From Phycisphaerales bacterium (GTDB lineage: Bacteria; Planctomycetota; Phycisphaerae; UBA1845; Fen-1342): a stretch of 45,841 bases of DNA. The notes beneath the pieces are model-generated. The model had not been told where the DNA came from. It saw only the letters and a list, made by a program, of their open reading frames with translations, and made no database searches. Below, piece after piece: positions 9,187 to 17,426 of the stretch (its first letter is position 1; every line of letters starts with the position of its first letter). The stretch is taken from NCBI GenBank assembly GCA_022839625.1, contig JALHJL010000030.1, positions 1-45,841 on the forward strand, written 5' to 3'. The position numbers were made by a program, and so were the translations under genes.

Positions 9187-9836
9187 CACCCAGTTGTCCT
9201 CCGGGACCCCGACAAGCGGTCGATGCCCCCTAGCGAGAACTCCACGATGTATTCGGCCAAGCGTTCCACGTCGGCGGTGCCGGCAGGCGCTTGGCGCTGA
9301 AGCTTCGGCAACACGTGGCGCGCGTGGTGATAGTGCATGCACTGGCCAATGACGCTATTCGCACACATCCACACGAGGTCATCGGCTGTTCCGGGACCCA
9401 GGAGATCGCGCACGATTCCCAGCAGTAGATCGTAGCGCGGGCGGATCGATTCCTCGATCAACGCGTCCAGCGCCTTGGTCGGCTCGACCATCTCGCGGGC
9501 CATCAGCAGGCCGTGCCACGCCGGCCGGCCGGGATCGAACAGACGCAGCAGAAAGCTGCGGACAAACGCACGCAGCCGCTCCAGCGGCGTCGGATTGGCT
9601 CCCAGGCCGAGCGTGACCGGGTACTTCTCATGCGCCGTACGATGCGCGTCACCCAGGACGGCCGCGTAGAGCCCCTCTTTGTCGCGAAAGTGGTAGTTGA
9701 CGGCAGCGATATTCGCCTGCGCCCTCCGGCAGATCTCACGCACCGTCGCGCGGCGGAAGCCGCACTCGGCAAACACCTCACCGGCGGCGTCCAGCAGGCG
9801 ACGGCATGTGTGGGACTGACGGTCTGGCGGGCTCAT
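9186..9836 (-). CDS. TetR-family regulator with CerR-type C-terminal domain
   Basis: This 216-residue repressor has an N-terminal helix-turn-helix (ATVREICRRAQANIAAVNYHF, residues about 30-50; the VNYHF recognition helix is typical of TetR proteins). Its C-terminal half resembles the CerR/DUF1956 ligand-binding domain (RPAWHGLLMAREMVEPT; CANSVIGQCMHYHHAR). It is the first gene of the efflux operon and almost certainly represses it: a palindrome overlaps the -10 box of the only promoter visible upstream. The pump would be derepressed when the ligand binds. The ligand is unknown. Confidence 0.93.
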   Translation of the reverse strand: MSPPDRQSHTCRRLLDAAGEVFAECGFRRATVREICRRAQANIAAVNYHFRDKEGLYAAVLGDAHRTAHEKYPVTLGLGANPTPLERLRAFVRSFLLRLFDPGRPAWHGLLMAREMVEPTKALDALIEESIRPRYDLLLGIVRDLLGPGTADDLVWMCANSVIGQCMHYHHARHVLPKLQRQAPAGTADVERLAEYIVEFSLGGIDRLSGSRRTTG

Positions 9837-9863
9837 TCGGCGCCGTCCATGAGAAGTAGTAGT

Positions 9864-9881
9864 TTCAAACGATTATTTTAA
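9864..9881 (-). promoter_or_regulatory. Putative TetR operator palindrome
   Basis: The 18-bp sequence TTAAAATAATCGTTTGAA (minus strand) is an imperfect palindrome, with six of nine positions matching between half-sites. It covers the -10 box and start region of the operon promoter, the usual place for autoregulation by a TetR repressor. Operators of RND-linked TetR proteins often have this A/T-flanked form with a central CG. Confidence 0.45.
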
Positions 9882-9902
9882 GCGTGCGCTTGCAGCCGTC
9901 AA
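9875..9902 (-). promoter_or_regulatory. Sigma-70-like promoter of the tetR-efflux operon
   Basis: On the minus strand a TTGACG box (9902-9897) is followed after 16 bp by TAAAAT (9880-9875). Each box matches the consensus at five of six positions. The position implies a short leader before the TetR ATG at 9836. Confidence 0.6.
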
Positions 9903-10010
9903 GTGCGACCGGCGGCGAATATACAGGGATACGAAAGTGGTTGAATGACTATATTGCGCTCAATGGTTCTGCTGGCGTAGCCCGCAGTGCCCGGTGACGC
10001 TTGCCGCCGG

Positions 10011-10985
10011 TCATTGGGCTGGCGGCGAATCTGGTTCCGCAGACGGGCGCCTCGGCACGAGGCACGACGCCAGGATCGCGACGCTGAGGATGGCGGCCAC
10101 GATGCACAGCGAAAGGGCCGGCGACATCTTCGCGTGCAGGATCGGCTCGGCCACCATCTTGCACCCGATGAACACCAGCAGCACGGCCAGGCCGTACGAC
10201 AGGTAGCGGAAGAGCCGGAGAATGGCCGCGAGGACGAAGTACAGGGCGCGCAGGCCGAGGATCGCGAACACGTTGGACGTGTAGATGACGAACGGGTCGT
10301 GCGTGATCCCGATGATCGCGGGAATCGAGTCCAGCGCGAAGATGACGTCCGTGATTTCGATGAAAACCAGCACCAGCAGCAGCGGCGTCGCCATCCATCG
10401 GCCGGCGAAGCGCGTCAGGAAGTGCCCGGCGACGTAGTGCGGCGTGATCGGCAGGACCGCGCGTATCATGCGGATGACCGGGTTCTTCTCCGGGTGAATC
10501 TCCTTGTCCTTAGTCAAGCCGAGCTTGATTCCGGTGAAGATCAGGAACGCCCCGAAGACGTAGATCATCCAGTGGAATTGCTCGATCAGCCACAGGCCGC
10601 CGAAGATGAAGATCGCGCGAAAGACGAGCGCCCCCAGGATGCCGTAGAAGAGCACGCGGTGGTGGTAGGAGGCCGGCACCGCAAAATACGTGAAAATGAC
10701 GGCGAAGACGAACAGGTTGTCAACGCTGAGCGACTTCTCCACCAGGTAGCCCGTCAGGAAGGTCGTTGCAACGTGCAGGCGCTCGTCGGGCGGGTACGAC
10801 GCGATCCAGCCGCGCCAAAGGCCCAGGTTGAAGAGCAGCGCGACCAGGATCCACACCGCGCTCCACAGCAGGGCCTCTTTGAGCTTGATCTCGTGCGACC
10901 GGCGGTGAAACACGCCCAGGTCGATGCCCAGCATCGCCAGGACGAAGACGTTGAAGCCGATCCACCACGCCCAGCCTTGCTCCAT
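10011..10985 (-). CDS. TerC/Alx-family integral membrane protein (metal transporter)
   Basis: A 324-residue TerC family protein with about nine hydrophobic segments. It carries the family signatures EKSLSVDNLFVFAVIF (residues about 82-97) and VFIEITDVIFALDSIPA (residues about 207-223), whose acidic residues within helices are thought to bind metal. Alx and related proteins export manganese or place metal into secreted enzymes. It lies 16 nt downstream of the DedA-like gene, so the two probably share a transcript. No manganese riboswitch fits in that gap. Confidence 0.92.
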   Translation of the reverse strand: MEQGWAWWIGFNVFVLAMLGIDLGVFHRRSHEIKLKEALLWSAVWILVALLFNLGLWRGWIASYPPDERLHVATTFLTGYLVEKSLSVDNLFVFAVIFTYFAVPASYHHRVLFYGILGALVFRAIFIFGGLWLIEQFHWMIYVFGAFLIFTGIKLGLTKDKEIHPEKNPVIRMIRAVLPITPHYVAGHFLTRFAGRWMATPLLLVLVFIEITDVIFALDSIPAIIGITHDPFVIYTSNVFAILGLRALYFVLAAILRLFRYLSYGLAVLLVFIGCKMVAEPILHAKMSPALSLCIVAAILSVAILASCLVPRRPSAEPDSPPAQ

Positions 10986-11001
10986 CGCCGGCGTCCTTCG
11001 C

Positions 11002-11700
11002 CTACATCAAATACTTGATTGCCAGGAAGCCGCCGATCAGCAGCACGGTGAACGCCACGCACAGCCAGTCGAAGTGCCGGTCGATGAAACGCCGCATCGG
11101 CGGGCCGAACACGTACAGCAGCCCGGCCACGAGGAAGAACCGCGCTCCGCGCCCGACGGCCGACACCAGTCCGAAGCCCACGATGTTCATGTCGAACGCG
11201 CCGGACGCGATCGTGAACACCTTGTAGGGGATCGGCGTGAACGCCGCGCCGAACACGATCCAGTAATCATAACGCGCGTACAGATCGGTGACCTGGGCCC
11301 AGTAGTCCTCCGCGTGGTAGAAATGGATGATCCGCCAGCCGACGGCCTCCATGAGCCCGTAGCCGATCCCGTACCCCGCGAGTCCGCCTGCGGCGCTGCC
11401 GATCGTGCACAAACCCGCCAGCCGCCACCAACGCCGCCGCGCCCCGAGTACCAAGGCGATCAGCAGCACGTCCGGCGGAATCGGGAAGAAGCTCGATTCG
11501 GCGAAGGCCAGGGCGAACAGTGCCACGGCCCCGTACGGCGTCTCGGCCCAGTGGAGGACCCAGTTGTACATGCGACGATGCAAGTGCCACTTGGCGGGCA
11601 CGGGGGACGGGGGTGCGTCAGCGGCGGTGTCGAGCTCACCTGGGGATTGATGGGTCACGAAGTAGTCCAAACGGTACGCGTTGGGCACAGGTCCGGCCAA
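11002..11700 (-). CDS. DedA/YqaA-like membrane protein (VTT domain)
   Basis: The reading frame of 232 codons encodes a SNARE-associated/VTT-domain protein of the YqaA type. The core starts near residue 44 (MYNWVLHWAE) and shows AFAESSFFPIPPDVLLIAL, then a glycine-rich helix (GSAAGGLAGYGIGYGL), FTPIPYKVFTIASGAF and two C-terminal helices. Relatives are flippases or membrane-homeostasis proteins. The start is uncertain: TTG 11700 has a GGGGA upstream, GTG 11688 is possible, and ATG 11571 gives the usual family length without the odd 43-residue polar extension. A promoter candidate ends at 11701, which would argue for one of the inner starts. Confidence 0.88.
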   Translation of the reverse strand: MAGPVPNAYRLDYFVTHQSPGELDTAADAPPSPVPAKWHLHRRMYNWVLHWAETPYGAVALFALAFAESSFFPIPPDVLLIALVLGARRRWWRLAGLCTIGSAAGGLAGYGIGYGLMEAVGWRIIHFYHAEDYWAQVTDLYARYDYWIVFGAAFTPIPYKVFTIASGAFDMNIVGFGLVSAVGRGARFFLVAGLLYVFGPPMRRFIDRHFDWLCVAFTVLLIGGFLAIKYLM

Positions 11701-11729
11701 TTCATCCCCGCTGAGGTCCGCCGTGTCAA
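11701..11729 (-). promoter_or_regulatory. Promoter candidate for the dedA-terC pair
   Basis: On the minus strand a perfect TTGACA (11729-11724) is followed by GATGAA at 17 bp, or ATGAAT at 18 bp. The -35 box is strong and the -10 weak. If used, transcription starts at about 11694, inside the longest version of the dedA reading frame. Confidence 0.3.
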
Positions 11730-11922
11730 GCGCGCGGTGGGGGGGCGGTCAATCCGCTGCGTGTGGTCCGCGGCGTCCAACCGGGGAGGCCCGGTTTACT
11801 CGTGTCGACCGACGATCCGATAACGACCTCCGGGCTTGGCGATCGGCGGGTTGCCGCCCTCCGCGTGTGAGCCGACGGCTCCGGCCCGCTTGCCAGGCGC
11901 CCACATTGGCGAGGTACTCTCC

Positions 11923-13671
11923 ATGGCAATCCCGACGCGCTCCACTCGGCTCCTGATCTCCCTCGCGATAGCGGCGGGCTTCAGCCTGATTGGCGGCTGC
12001 CCCACGGACACGACGGGCGATCCGAACCAGGCCGCCGACGCCAACGACCCCGGCAACGGCGGCGCTGACACCAACACGCCGATCGAACTCTTCAACAATG
12101 GCAACATCTACGCGGTGAACAACGGGCCCACGCAGCCAACCGTGTTTACGCTCGCCAAGGCCCACCGAATCACGCTGGTTGAGAACTACCACTGGAACAA
12201 CGGCTTGGGCACGGCCAACGCCGGTACGATCGCCCTGCGCGCCGCCGGGGGTACTGTCTATGGGCCGTGGGCCACGACGGGCGTGGCCGGTCAAGGCGGC
12301 GTCGTCAATGCCTACTGGCGCGCCACACCCGATGCCCTGCTTCCAGCGGGCACCTACACGGTCGTTGATTCCGAGCCGGCCACCTGGTCCTGCAATGCGG
12401 AGAGCGAGAACCGGGGAATGACGCGCGTGGAGGGCATCCCGCAAAATGGAACGGACACGACCGCGGCGCAGCAGGCCGCCCAAGCCTTGAACGACTTCAA
12501 TATCGCCGCCGCCGACTTTGGACAAAAGCACATCGAGTTCGTGTCGTTGACTCAGGAGTGGGAAGGCAAGGCGATCACGGAAGGGAACCTCGACGACGTG
12601 CTCGATCTGTGGAATCGCTACGTCGCATCGACGAACGCCTGGGTGGCGGCCGGCGAGCAGGTCAATGCGTACGCCGACCAGGTCGACGCGGCCGCGCAGA
12701 AGCGCCGCGATGATGCGCAGGGTATGTCGGTACCGGGGGCGCCCGTGGGGCCGCCGCTTGGGCTGATCCACGGGGTCGGAAAAGACGTGGGTGACGCCCA
12801 CCGCGAGGTGCAGGGGGCCATGCAGCGCCATCCCAATTATCAAACCGACGGCGCCCAGGCCCAGGCGTTGCAGGCCGAGCTGAATGACATCCGGACGCGC
12901 TATTCCACCAGCTCGTTCCGGCGCGCGATCTCCGCCATCAGCGGGGTCGCCGGCGGCGCCGTGGCCGGCGGCACGGCTTACGTGCTGGTCACCACCGGCG
13001 TAGTCGTGGTGAGCGCGCCGGTGTCGATTGTAGTCGGCGGCGCGGCCCTGATCGGCGGCGGCATCGCGTCCGCCGTCACCTGGTGGTGGTCGGCCCCTTC
13101 GTCTTCCTGCGGCTCCGGCAACCAGAAGGACTTCCACCGCGAGGACGGCAGCGTGTGTTCGTTTGCCGCCGGGCAAACGAAGGTCGGCCAGGCGTTCGCG
13201 GGGGTCATGCCTGAGCCCGGAGGGACGTTCACGATCTCGATACCGGGCTATCTGCCCGTCACGATCACGAACTTCCAGCCGCCCGCCGCGGGCAACCAGC
13301 TCACGATCGACTTCCCGGCCGTGCCTGTCACGGCGGAGACCGTCGGACAGACGATCACGGTCGATTTCAGCGAGGTCGCGGCGACCGGGACATCCGTGGA
13401 AGACGTGGTTTCGATCCACGCCGTGCCGAGCCCGCTCGATCCGGCGCCGAACGAGGGGGTGACGGTGACGGTCACGGTCTTTCCGGCCGTCAGCGGTGCG
13501 CCGGTGATCTACAGCGTCTCCGGGACGGACGGGTACTACGACAGCGGCATGGCCGACACGGACGCGGCGGGTCAGATCACGTTCGGCGTGCCCGGCGGCG
13601 AGGCCGGCGTCTATGATGCGATCACGGTGGAGGTCGGCGAGTTGTCGTACTCTGTGACCTACACGTTCTGA
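11923..13671 (+). CDS. Lipoprotein of unknown function with a YHWN/GPW-type beta domain
   Basis: A 582-residue exported lipoprotein: lipobox LIGGC with Cys26, then a low-complexity Asp/Asn/Gly/Thr linker. Residues about 60-175 form a beta-rich domain with YHWNNGLG, GTIALRAAGGTVYGPW, GQGGVVNAYW and LPAGTYTVVDSEPATWS. I have the impression of similar sequence in other bacterial lipoproteins but know no named family. A helical, charged segment follows (about 180-340). Next is a long hydrophobic Gly/Ala/Val hairpin (about 355-400) ending in WWW, then Cys-containing SCGSGNQKDF and two beta-sandwich-like repeats to the C terminus. Start ATG 11923 has GAGGT upstream; upstream in-frame ATG 11836 would bury the signal peptide. 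It is convergent with the next lipoprotein gene. Confidence 0.85.
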   Translation: MAIPTRSTRLLISLAIAAGFSLIGGCPTDTTGDPNQAADANDPGNGGADTNTPIELFNNGNIYAVNNGPTQPTVFTLAKAHRITLVENYHWNNGLGTANAGTIALRAAGGTVYGPWATTGVAGQGGVVNAYWRATPDALLPAGTYTVVDSEPATWSCNAESENRGMTRVEGIPQNGTDTTAAQQAAQALNDFNIAAADFGQKHIEFVSLTQEWEGKAITEGNLDDVLDLWNRYVASTNAWVAAGEQVNAYADQVDAAAQKRRDDAQGMSVPGAPVGPPLGLIHGVGKDVGDAHREVQGAMQRHPNYQTDGAQAQALQAELNDIRTRYSTSSFRRAISAISGVAGGAVAGGTAYVLVTTGVVVVSAPVSIVVGGAALIGGGIASAVTWWWSAPSSSCGSGNQKDFHREDGSVCSFAAGQTKVGQAFAGVMPEPGGTFTISIPGYLPVTITNFQPPAAGNQLTIDFPAVPVTAETVGQTITVDFSEVAATGTSVEDVVSIHAVPSPLDPAPNEGVTVTVTVFPAVSGAPVIYSVSGTDGYYDSGMADTDAAGQITFGVPGGEAGVYDAITVEVGELSYSVTYTF

Positions 13672-13757
13672 GAGCTGCGGGCCATCGGGACGCGCCGGCC
13701 GGTTATCCGGCATGGCGACGTGCCCGCGCTGAACCGGGAGCGCCTGCGCGGCGCGAC

Positions 13758-15833
13758 CTACTCGCGGTAGGTGCTATCCACGGGCAACGAGTTGAAGTCG
13801 CAGTCGAGATACGGCCACCAGTACTGGCCGTCCATCCACACGTGTTGCCCGCACCAGTAGTGTTGGAACCGTGAGGTGAAACGGGGACACACCCAGTCGA
13901 GCGCCGCCTGGGCGCTGGCGAAGCCGCCCTGGAGCTCGACCTTGATCGCCTGGATGCTGTGGTCCACGCCGCCGCCGGAGTACGAAGCCGTGGAGCGCCA
14001 GGTATCGAAGTCGCTCCGCGTGGTGATGCCGAGGGTCGGCGCGTCCCAGCAGCGGACATTATCGACGTAGTAGACCAGCCACTCGGCGGACGGCGGCGCC
14101 GCCGCGCGCACGGTAACGGTCACGCCCAACTCCTTCCCGAGGGAACTGGCGTCGGTCACGCTCACACGCAACGTGTAGCTGCCCGGCTCGGGGAACGAAT
14201 GCGAGAACGCAAGCCCCGTGGCCAGGGTCTGGCCGAGCAGGAGCCAGGACACGGTGTACGGCGGAGTTCCGCCGCTGATCACCGCCTGGAGGGAGACCTC
14301 CTCGCCCACGACGTACTCGCGCTCGCCCTGAATCTCGACCGTCAGGCAGGCGCCGTCGTCGACCCCGAACCGATCGGAGACTTCACCGAGGTCCACGCCC
14401 TCGAAGCGCCCGGCGCCGAACGTGAACCCCTGGAACACAACGTCGGCCAGGTCCTGGCCGGTGTCTCGGCCCGCGAGATCGACGGCGTATTCCTCCGGCT
14501 TTGTGAGGCAATCGCCCGACACGAGGCATTCCTCGAGATAGATCGTGGCGCGCACCAGCTCCTCGTCCACGTCGAAGATCGGTACCTCAAGCCCGCGGTA
14601 GAAGTCGGAGCTGATCCCGCCGTAGAGCCGCATGACGAAGGCGAAAGACGCCATGCCGAAGTAGTGGTAACGGTGGCCGACCTCGTCGTCGCCGAACGTC
14701 TGTTTGAGTCGACTGTGCAGCGCGTCGCCCCGGATCGTCCCATAGCGGTTCAGTCCATCGAAGCCGCGCAGGACGTTGTGCGTCAGCAGGAGGGCCTGGA
14801 ACACGTCGCCTTCGGTGTGCCGGTACGCCTGCCCGAACAGTTGGGCCAGCGTCACGCTGTCCTGCGGCTGCGCGAGCAGCCAGTCTTCGAGCGGCACCTC
14901 CTGCCCGGTGACGACGCGACGGCCCTGGTAGTATTGCCGGTCGATGGCGTTCTGCTCCGGGTCGAGCTCGGCCGGGGTCGCGTCCATCGGCGAGGACAGG
15001 TAGTACAGGAAGTACACCGGGTCGGGGAGACGGTTCGCCTTCACGTGCGGCCGAAACCCCGAGCAGACCAGCTCCTGGACCATCTCGTTCGTCAGGCTGC
15101 CCACCTCGGGCAGACCGAGGAACGGCCGGGCGATCAACCCCGCAATGCGATGCCCGATGGGCGAGAGGATGCGCTTCACGGCCTGCCAGGTACTCAGGTG
15201 AGTCACCCGCGCGATGACTATACCCGCCTCGTAGTCAACGCGAATGTCGGTGGCCCGTGCGCCCGAGAAATCGTCGTCGCCGAGCCGCCCGGAGTAGATC
15301 GTCAGCAGCTTCGCTTCGTCGGTATCGACGCGGTCCTTGTCGAACGGGATGTGAATCTCGAGCGGCTCCTGAAACTCGACGTCCTCCGGACCGAACTCGA
15401 GCACCGGGCCGAGCCCCGTCGGCGTGGAGGCCGCGTCGATCAGGGCCGCGTAGAGCGGGTGCAGGATCACGCCGTCGCGCGGCGCGTCATACTGCGCGGC
15501 CGCCCGCACCGCGTCGGTCTGGTCAAACACGATCTTCGACGCGGCGTACCGCCGCACGACGCGCACGTAGAAGTCCGCCGATTGCCCGGCGGGAACCGCG
15601 CCCGGCGGTACCACGAGCTTCACGCCCGGTGCGTCTTGATGGTCCTCCGGCACAGCCAGCTCTCCTCCGGCGGCGTCGATTCGCTTGGCAGCGGCGGCAT
15701 CCGTGGGAACGTTCAATGCCTGATGAGCGCCGCCATTCCCCGTCGGCGCGCCGCCACTCGGGCAGCCGGCGGGCAGCGTGCAGATGACGAACAAGACCAG
15801 AACTGTCCCAGACGCTGTGCGAAGGGAGGACAT
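13758..15833 (-). CDS. Lipoprotein with ZU5-like and PKD-like domains
   Basis: A 691-residue exported lipoprotein with lipobox LPAGC (Cys24). Residues about 50-215 resemble a ZU5 domain: GGELAVPEDHQDAPGVKL, VPPGAVPAG, LEFGPEDVEFQEPLEIHIPF and a closing VTHLSTW. The middle (about 230-480) is helical, without a recognised fold. Residues about 500-590 are a PKD-type beta-sandwich (GGTPPYTVSWLLLG, FPEPGSYTLRVSVTDAS). The last 100 residues are Trp/Cys-rich (GGFASAQAALDWVCPRF, HYWCGQHVWMDGQYWWPYLD), a pattern seen in secreted myxobacterial and planctomycete proteins. Enzymatic activity is not evident; an adhesive or structural role is a guess. GAGGT precedes the ATG. Confidence 0.85.
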   Translation of the reverse strand: MSSLRTASGTVLVLFVICTLPAGCPSGGAPTGNGGAHQALNVPTDAAAAKRIDAAGGELAVPEDHQDAPGVKLVVPPGAVPAGQSADFYVRVVRRYAASKIVFDQTDAVRAAAQYDAPRDGVILHPLYAALIDAASTPTGLGPVLEFGPEDVEFQEPLEIHIPFDKDRVDTDEAKLLTIYSGRLGDDDFSGARATDIRVDYEAGIVIARVTHLSTWQAVKRILSPIGHRIAGLIARPFLGLPEVGSLTNEMVQELVCSGFRPHVKANRLPDPVYFLYYLSSPMDATPAELDPEQNAIDRQYYQGRRVVTGQEVPLEDWLLAQPQDSVTLAQLFGQAYRHTEGDVFQALLLTHNVLRGFDGLNRYGTIRGDALHSRLKQTFGDDEVGHRYHYFGMASFAFVMRLYGGISSDFYRGLEVPIFDVDEELVRATIYLEECLVSGDCLTKPEEYAVDLAGRDTGQDLADVVFQGFTFGAGRFEGVDLGEVSDRFGVDDGACLTVEIQGEREYVVGEEVSLQAVISGGTPPYTVSWLLLGQTLATGLAFSHSFPEPGSYTLRVSVTDASSLGKELGVTVTVRAAAPPSAEWLVYYVDNVRCWDAPTLGITTRSDFDTWRSTASYSGGGVDHSIQAIKVELQGGFASAQAALDWVCPRFTSRFQHYWCGQHVWMDGQYWWPYLDCDFNSLPVDSTYRE

Positions 15834-16152
15834 GTGCTACCTCGCTGGCCGGCTGGCGACTCGGCTCGACGGTGCACCCGCCCCGGAGTCGCCGGGGGCG
15901 CATCCCCCGACGTTACCCGCTTGACCTCGCCCGGCTACGCTGCCGAGTGGTACTCGGGCATTATACCAGCCCCCGTGCACCTGGTGGGCTGATCGCGCTC
16001 CTTTTGGGCGCGTTTTCGGCTCTGCCGACTCGCCATCGTGCCGAAACGTATCGAGCCACTGCGGCGACCCTCTGTTGGGCGGCGCAGGACGCCAGCGCGG
16101 CCGGGAAGCGCCGCCGCCGGGCCGGCGATTCGACCCTCCCTCTGCCCCCTGC
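15834..16152. other. Upstream region of the ZU5/PKD lipoprotein gene, no gene seen
   Basis: These 319 bp hold the TATAAT box at 15960-15965 and GC-rich sequence without supported coding potential. They end where repeat family B copy 1 begins. The whole gap to the next gene (15834-16451) is about 40% repeat sequence. Confidence 0.5.
15960..15965 (-). promoter_or_regulatory. -10 box TATAAT for the ZU5/PKD lipoprotein gene
   Basis: A perfect TATAAT in extended context (GGTATAAT) lies on the minus strand, 127 bp before the lipoprotein ATG at 15833. No good -35 box is found 16-18 bp upstream. Confidence 0.35.
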
Positions 16153-16324
16153 TTAACAGTCCGCGGCAGAAGTGTAGCGCCGGACCCGAGCTTGCCCGCC
16201 GTGGCGGGAGTCCGGTGAGGATCTCACTCGGCTCGAAAAACGTCGGACACCCGCCGCGGCGGGTTGGCTCAGGTCCGACGCTACAGGCGTGTGGTCCACG
16301 GAGACTTCTGCGGCGGACTGTTAA
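16153..16324 (+). repeat. Interspersed repeat family B, copy 1 (MITE-like, intact inverted ends)
   Basis: A 172-bp element bounded by 21-bp terminal inverted repeats that match at 20 of 21 positions. The inner 17 are CAGTCCGCGGCAGAAGT on the left and the complement of ACTTCTGCGGCGGACTG on the right. The outermost four bases are TTAA on both sides, either part of the inverted repeat or a duplicated target. Inside, GTAGCGCCGGACC faces GGTCCGACGCTAC, so most of the element can fold back. It encodes nothing visible. Related copies are at 35684-35811 and 45631-45761. Confidence 0.8.
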
Positions 16325-16354
16325 GAGAAAGGGGGGTATGGTCAGGTGCTCTGG

Positions 16355-16451
16355 CAGTCTGTTGAAAAAAGGTGCCGGCACCGCGCGAGACCGCGCAGCG
16401 CTACCGCGAAAGCCCACTGGCGCGGAGCCAGTCCCGTTTCTCAAGCGACGC
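16355..16451 (-). repeat. Interspersed repeat family A, copy 2, with terminator-like end
   Basis: In minus orientation this copy starts directly at the TAG stop of the next lipoprotein gene. It ends in GGTGCCGGCACC followed by TTTTTT (16382-16365), which looks like an intrinsic terminator. Its two ends, TTGAAAAAAGG and CCGTTTCTCAA, are imperfect inverted repeats, so the whole 97 bp can form a long hairpin. The central GCAGCGCTACCGCG is shared with copies 1 and 3. Confidence 0.75.
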
Positions 16452-17231
16452 CTAGCGCCAGAGCGTCTGCTCCGGCTCGATCGCCTGCGCTTGCAGCGGT
16501 GCCGCCGCGGAGACCGACGGAATCTCAAACGCCCGCGAGTACTCCGTCTCCTCGAAGCGCTGCCGCAGCTCGATCCTGGCCCAGTCGTACGGCGGGATCA
16601 TCACGTGCCAATACACGTGCATCTCCCACTCGTCGGACAGGAAGAGGTAGTGCGTGACGACGAGAATGTGGGGCGAGACGATGGTTGCGGTCCACTGCGT
16701 TTCGGCGGTGATCCCCAACGCCGGTTGGTTCTCGGCCAGCCAGGGGATGAAGAGGTCGCGCATCTCGGCCGCGGCCGGTCCGACCAGGTCCTCTTCCTCC
16801 GATGTCACCGTGATCAGCACCGTCGCGGTCTCCGTAACGCCGCAGCGCGTCCCCGTGATCGTGACGGTGACGGTTCGGCCCGCATCGTCACCACCTTCGC
16901 CGATTCCGCCGCCGGCCTGCACGTCGGCGTTCTTCAAGGGTTGGGGGATGACGGTGACTTCGGCGACGCCGCCCGAGCGCAGCGTTGGGTTCTCGACGAG
17001 CACGGTCGCGCCCGGGGCCGTGGCGTTGATCTGCACGGGGGTGACGATGCCGGCCGCTTCGCCGCGCTCCTGCACAGTGACCAGCAAAACGCAACGCTGA
17101 TTGGGGATTGCATCCACGATCTCCGCCGGAACGACCTGGAGCTGAAACGACGCCGGCCTGAGCAAGCACTGAAGCTGGTCGCAACCCGCGGACAGGGCGA
17201 TCGCCACGACGGCCCAGGAATAGCGAAGCAT
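16452..17231 (-). CDS. Small lipoprotein of unknown function
   Basis: A 259-residue exported protein. Its signal peptide has lipobox LSAGC (Cys17), directly followed by DQLQC. Residues about 30-145 look like one or two Ig-like beta-sandwiches (VTVTITGTRCGVTETATVLITVTS). The C-terminal half has aromatic-rich strands (HYLFLSDEWEMHVYWHV). No enzyme motif is visible. GGAGGT lies 6 nt before the ATG, a strong ribosome binding site. The stop codon touches repeat family A copy 2. It is divergent from the ECF sigma gene and might be controlled together with it, but nothing proves that. Confidence 0.82.
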   Translation of the reverse strand: MLRYSWAVVAIALSAGCDQLQCLLRPASFQLQVVPAEIVDAIPNQRCVLLVTVQERGEAAGIVTPVQINATAPGATVLVENPTLRSGGVAEVTVIPQPLKNADVQAGGGIGEGGDDAGRTVTVTITGTRCGVTETATVLITVTSEEEDLVGPAAAEMRDLFIPWLAENQPALGITAETQWTATIVSPHILVVTHYLFLSDEWEMHVYWHVMIPPYDWARIELRQRFEETEYSRAFEIPSVSAAAPLQAQAIEPEQTLWR

Positions 17232-17252
17232 GTGCTACCTCCGAACGAACGC

Positions 17253-17281
17253 TTGATGACCTCTGTAGCCGTTTGTATTGT
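17253..17281 (+). promoter_or_regulatory. Promoter candidate for the ECF sigma gene
   Basis: TTGATG (17253-17258) and TATTGT (17276-17281) are separated by exactly 17 bp, with four of six matches in each box. The leader to ATG 17427 would be about 140 nt. Confidence 0.3.
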
Positions 17282-17426
17282 GAAGCATGCCGTCAAGTCC
17301 GCAGGACCGCGGTAGCCTGCCTGTCCCGGCCCGCGTGCCGGCGTTTGCCCAACGTGGCTGCGTCGGCAAGACTAACGCGCGTCGGGAAGACGAGGCCCCG
17401 CCCGGCCTGCGGGTACCAGGGCGCCG

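Noticed and set aside
10986..11001. Manganese (yybP-ykoY) riboswitch ahead of the TerC gene
   Set aside because: Only 16 nt separate it from the upstream gene, too short for the aptamer.
13672..13757. Terminator between the convergent lipoprotein genes
   Set aside because: GCCGG-TTAT-CCGGC can form a short hairpin, but no T-run follows and the stem is only five pairs.
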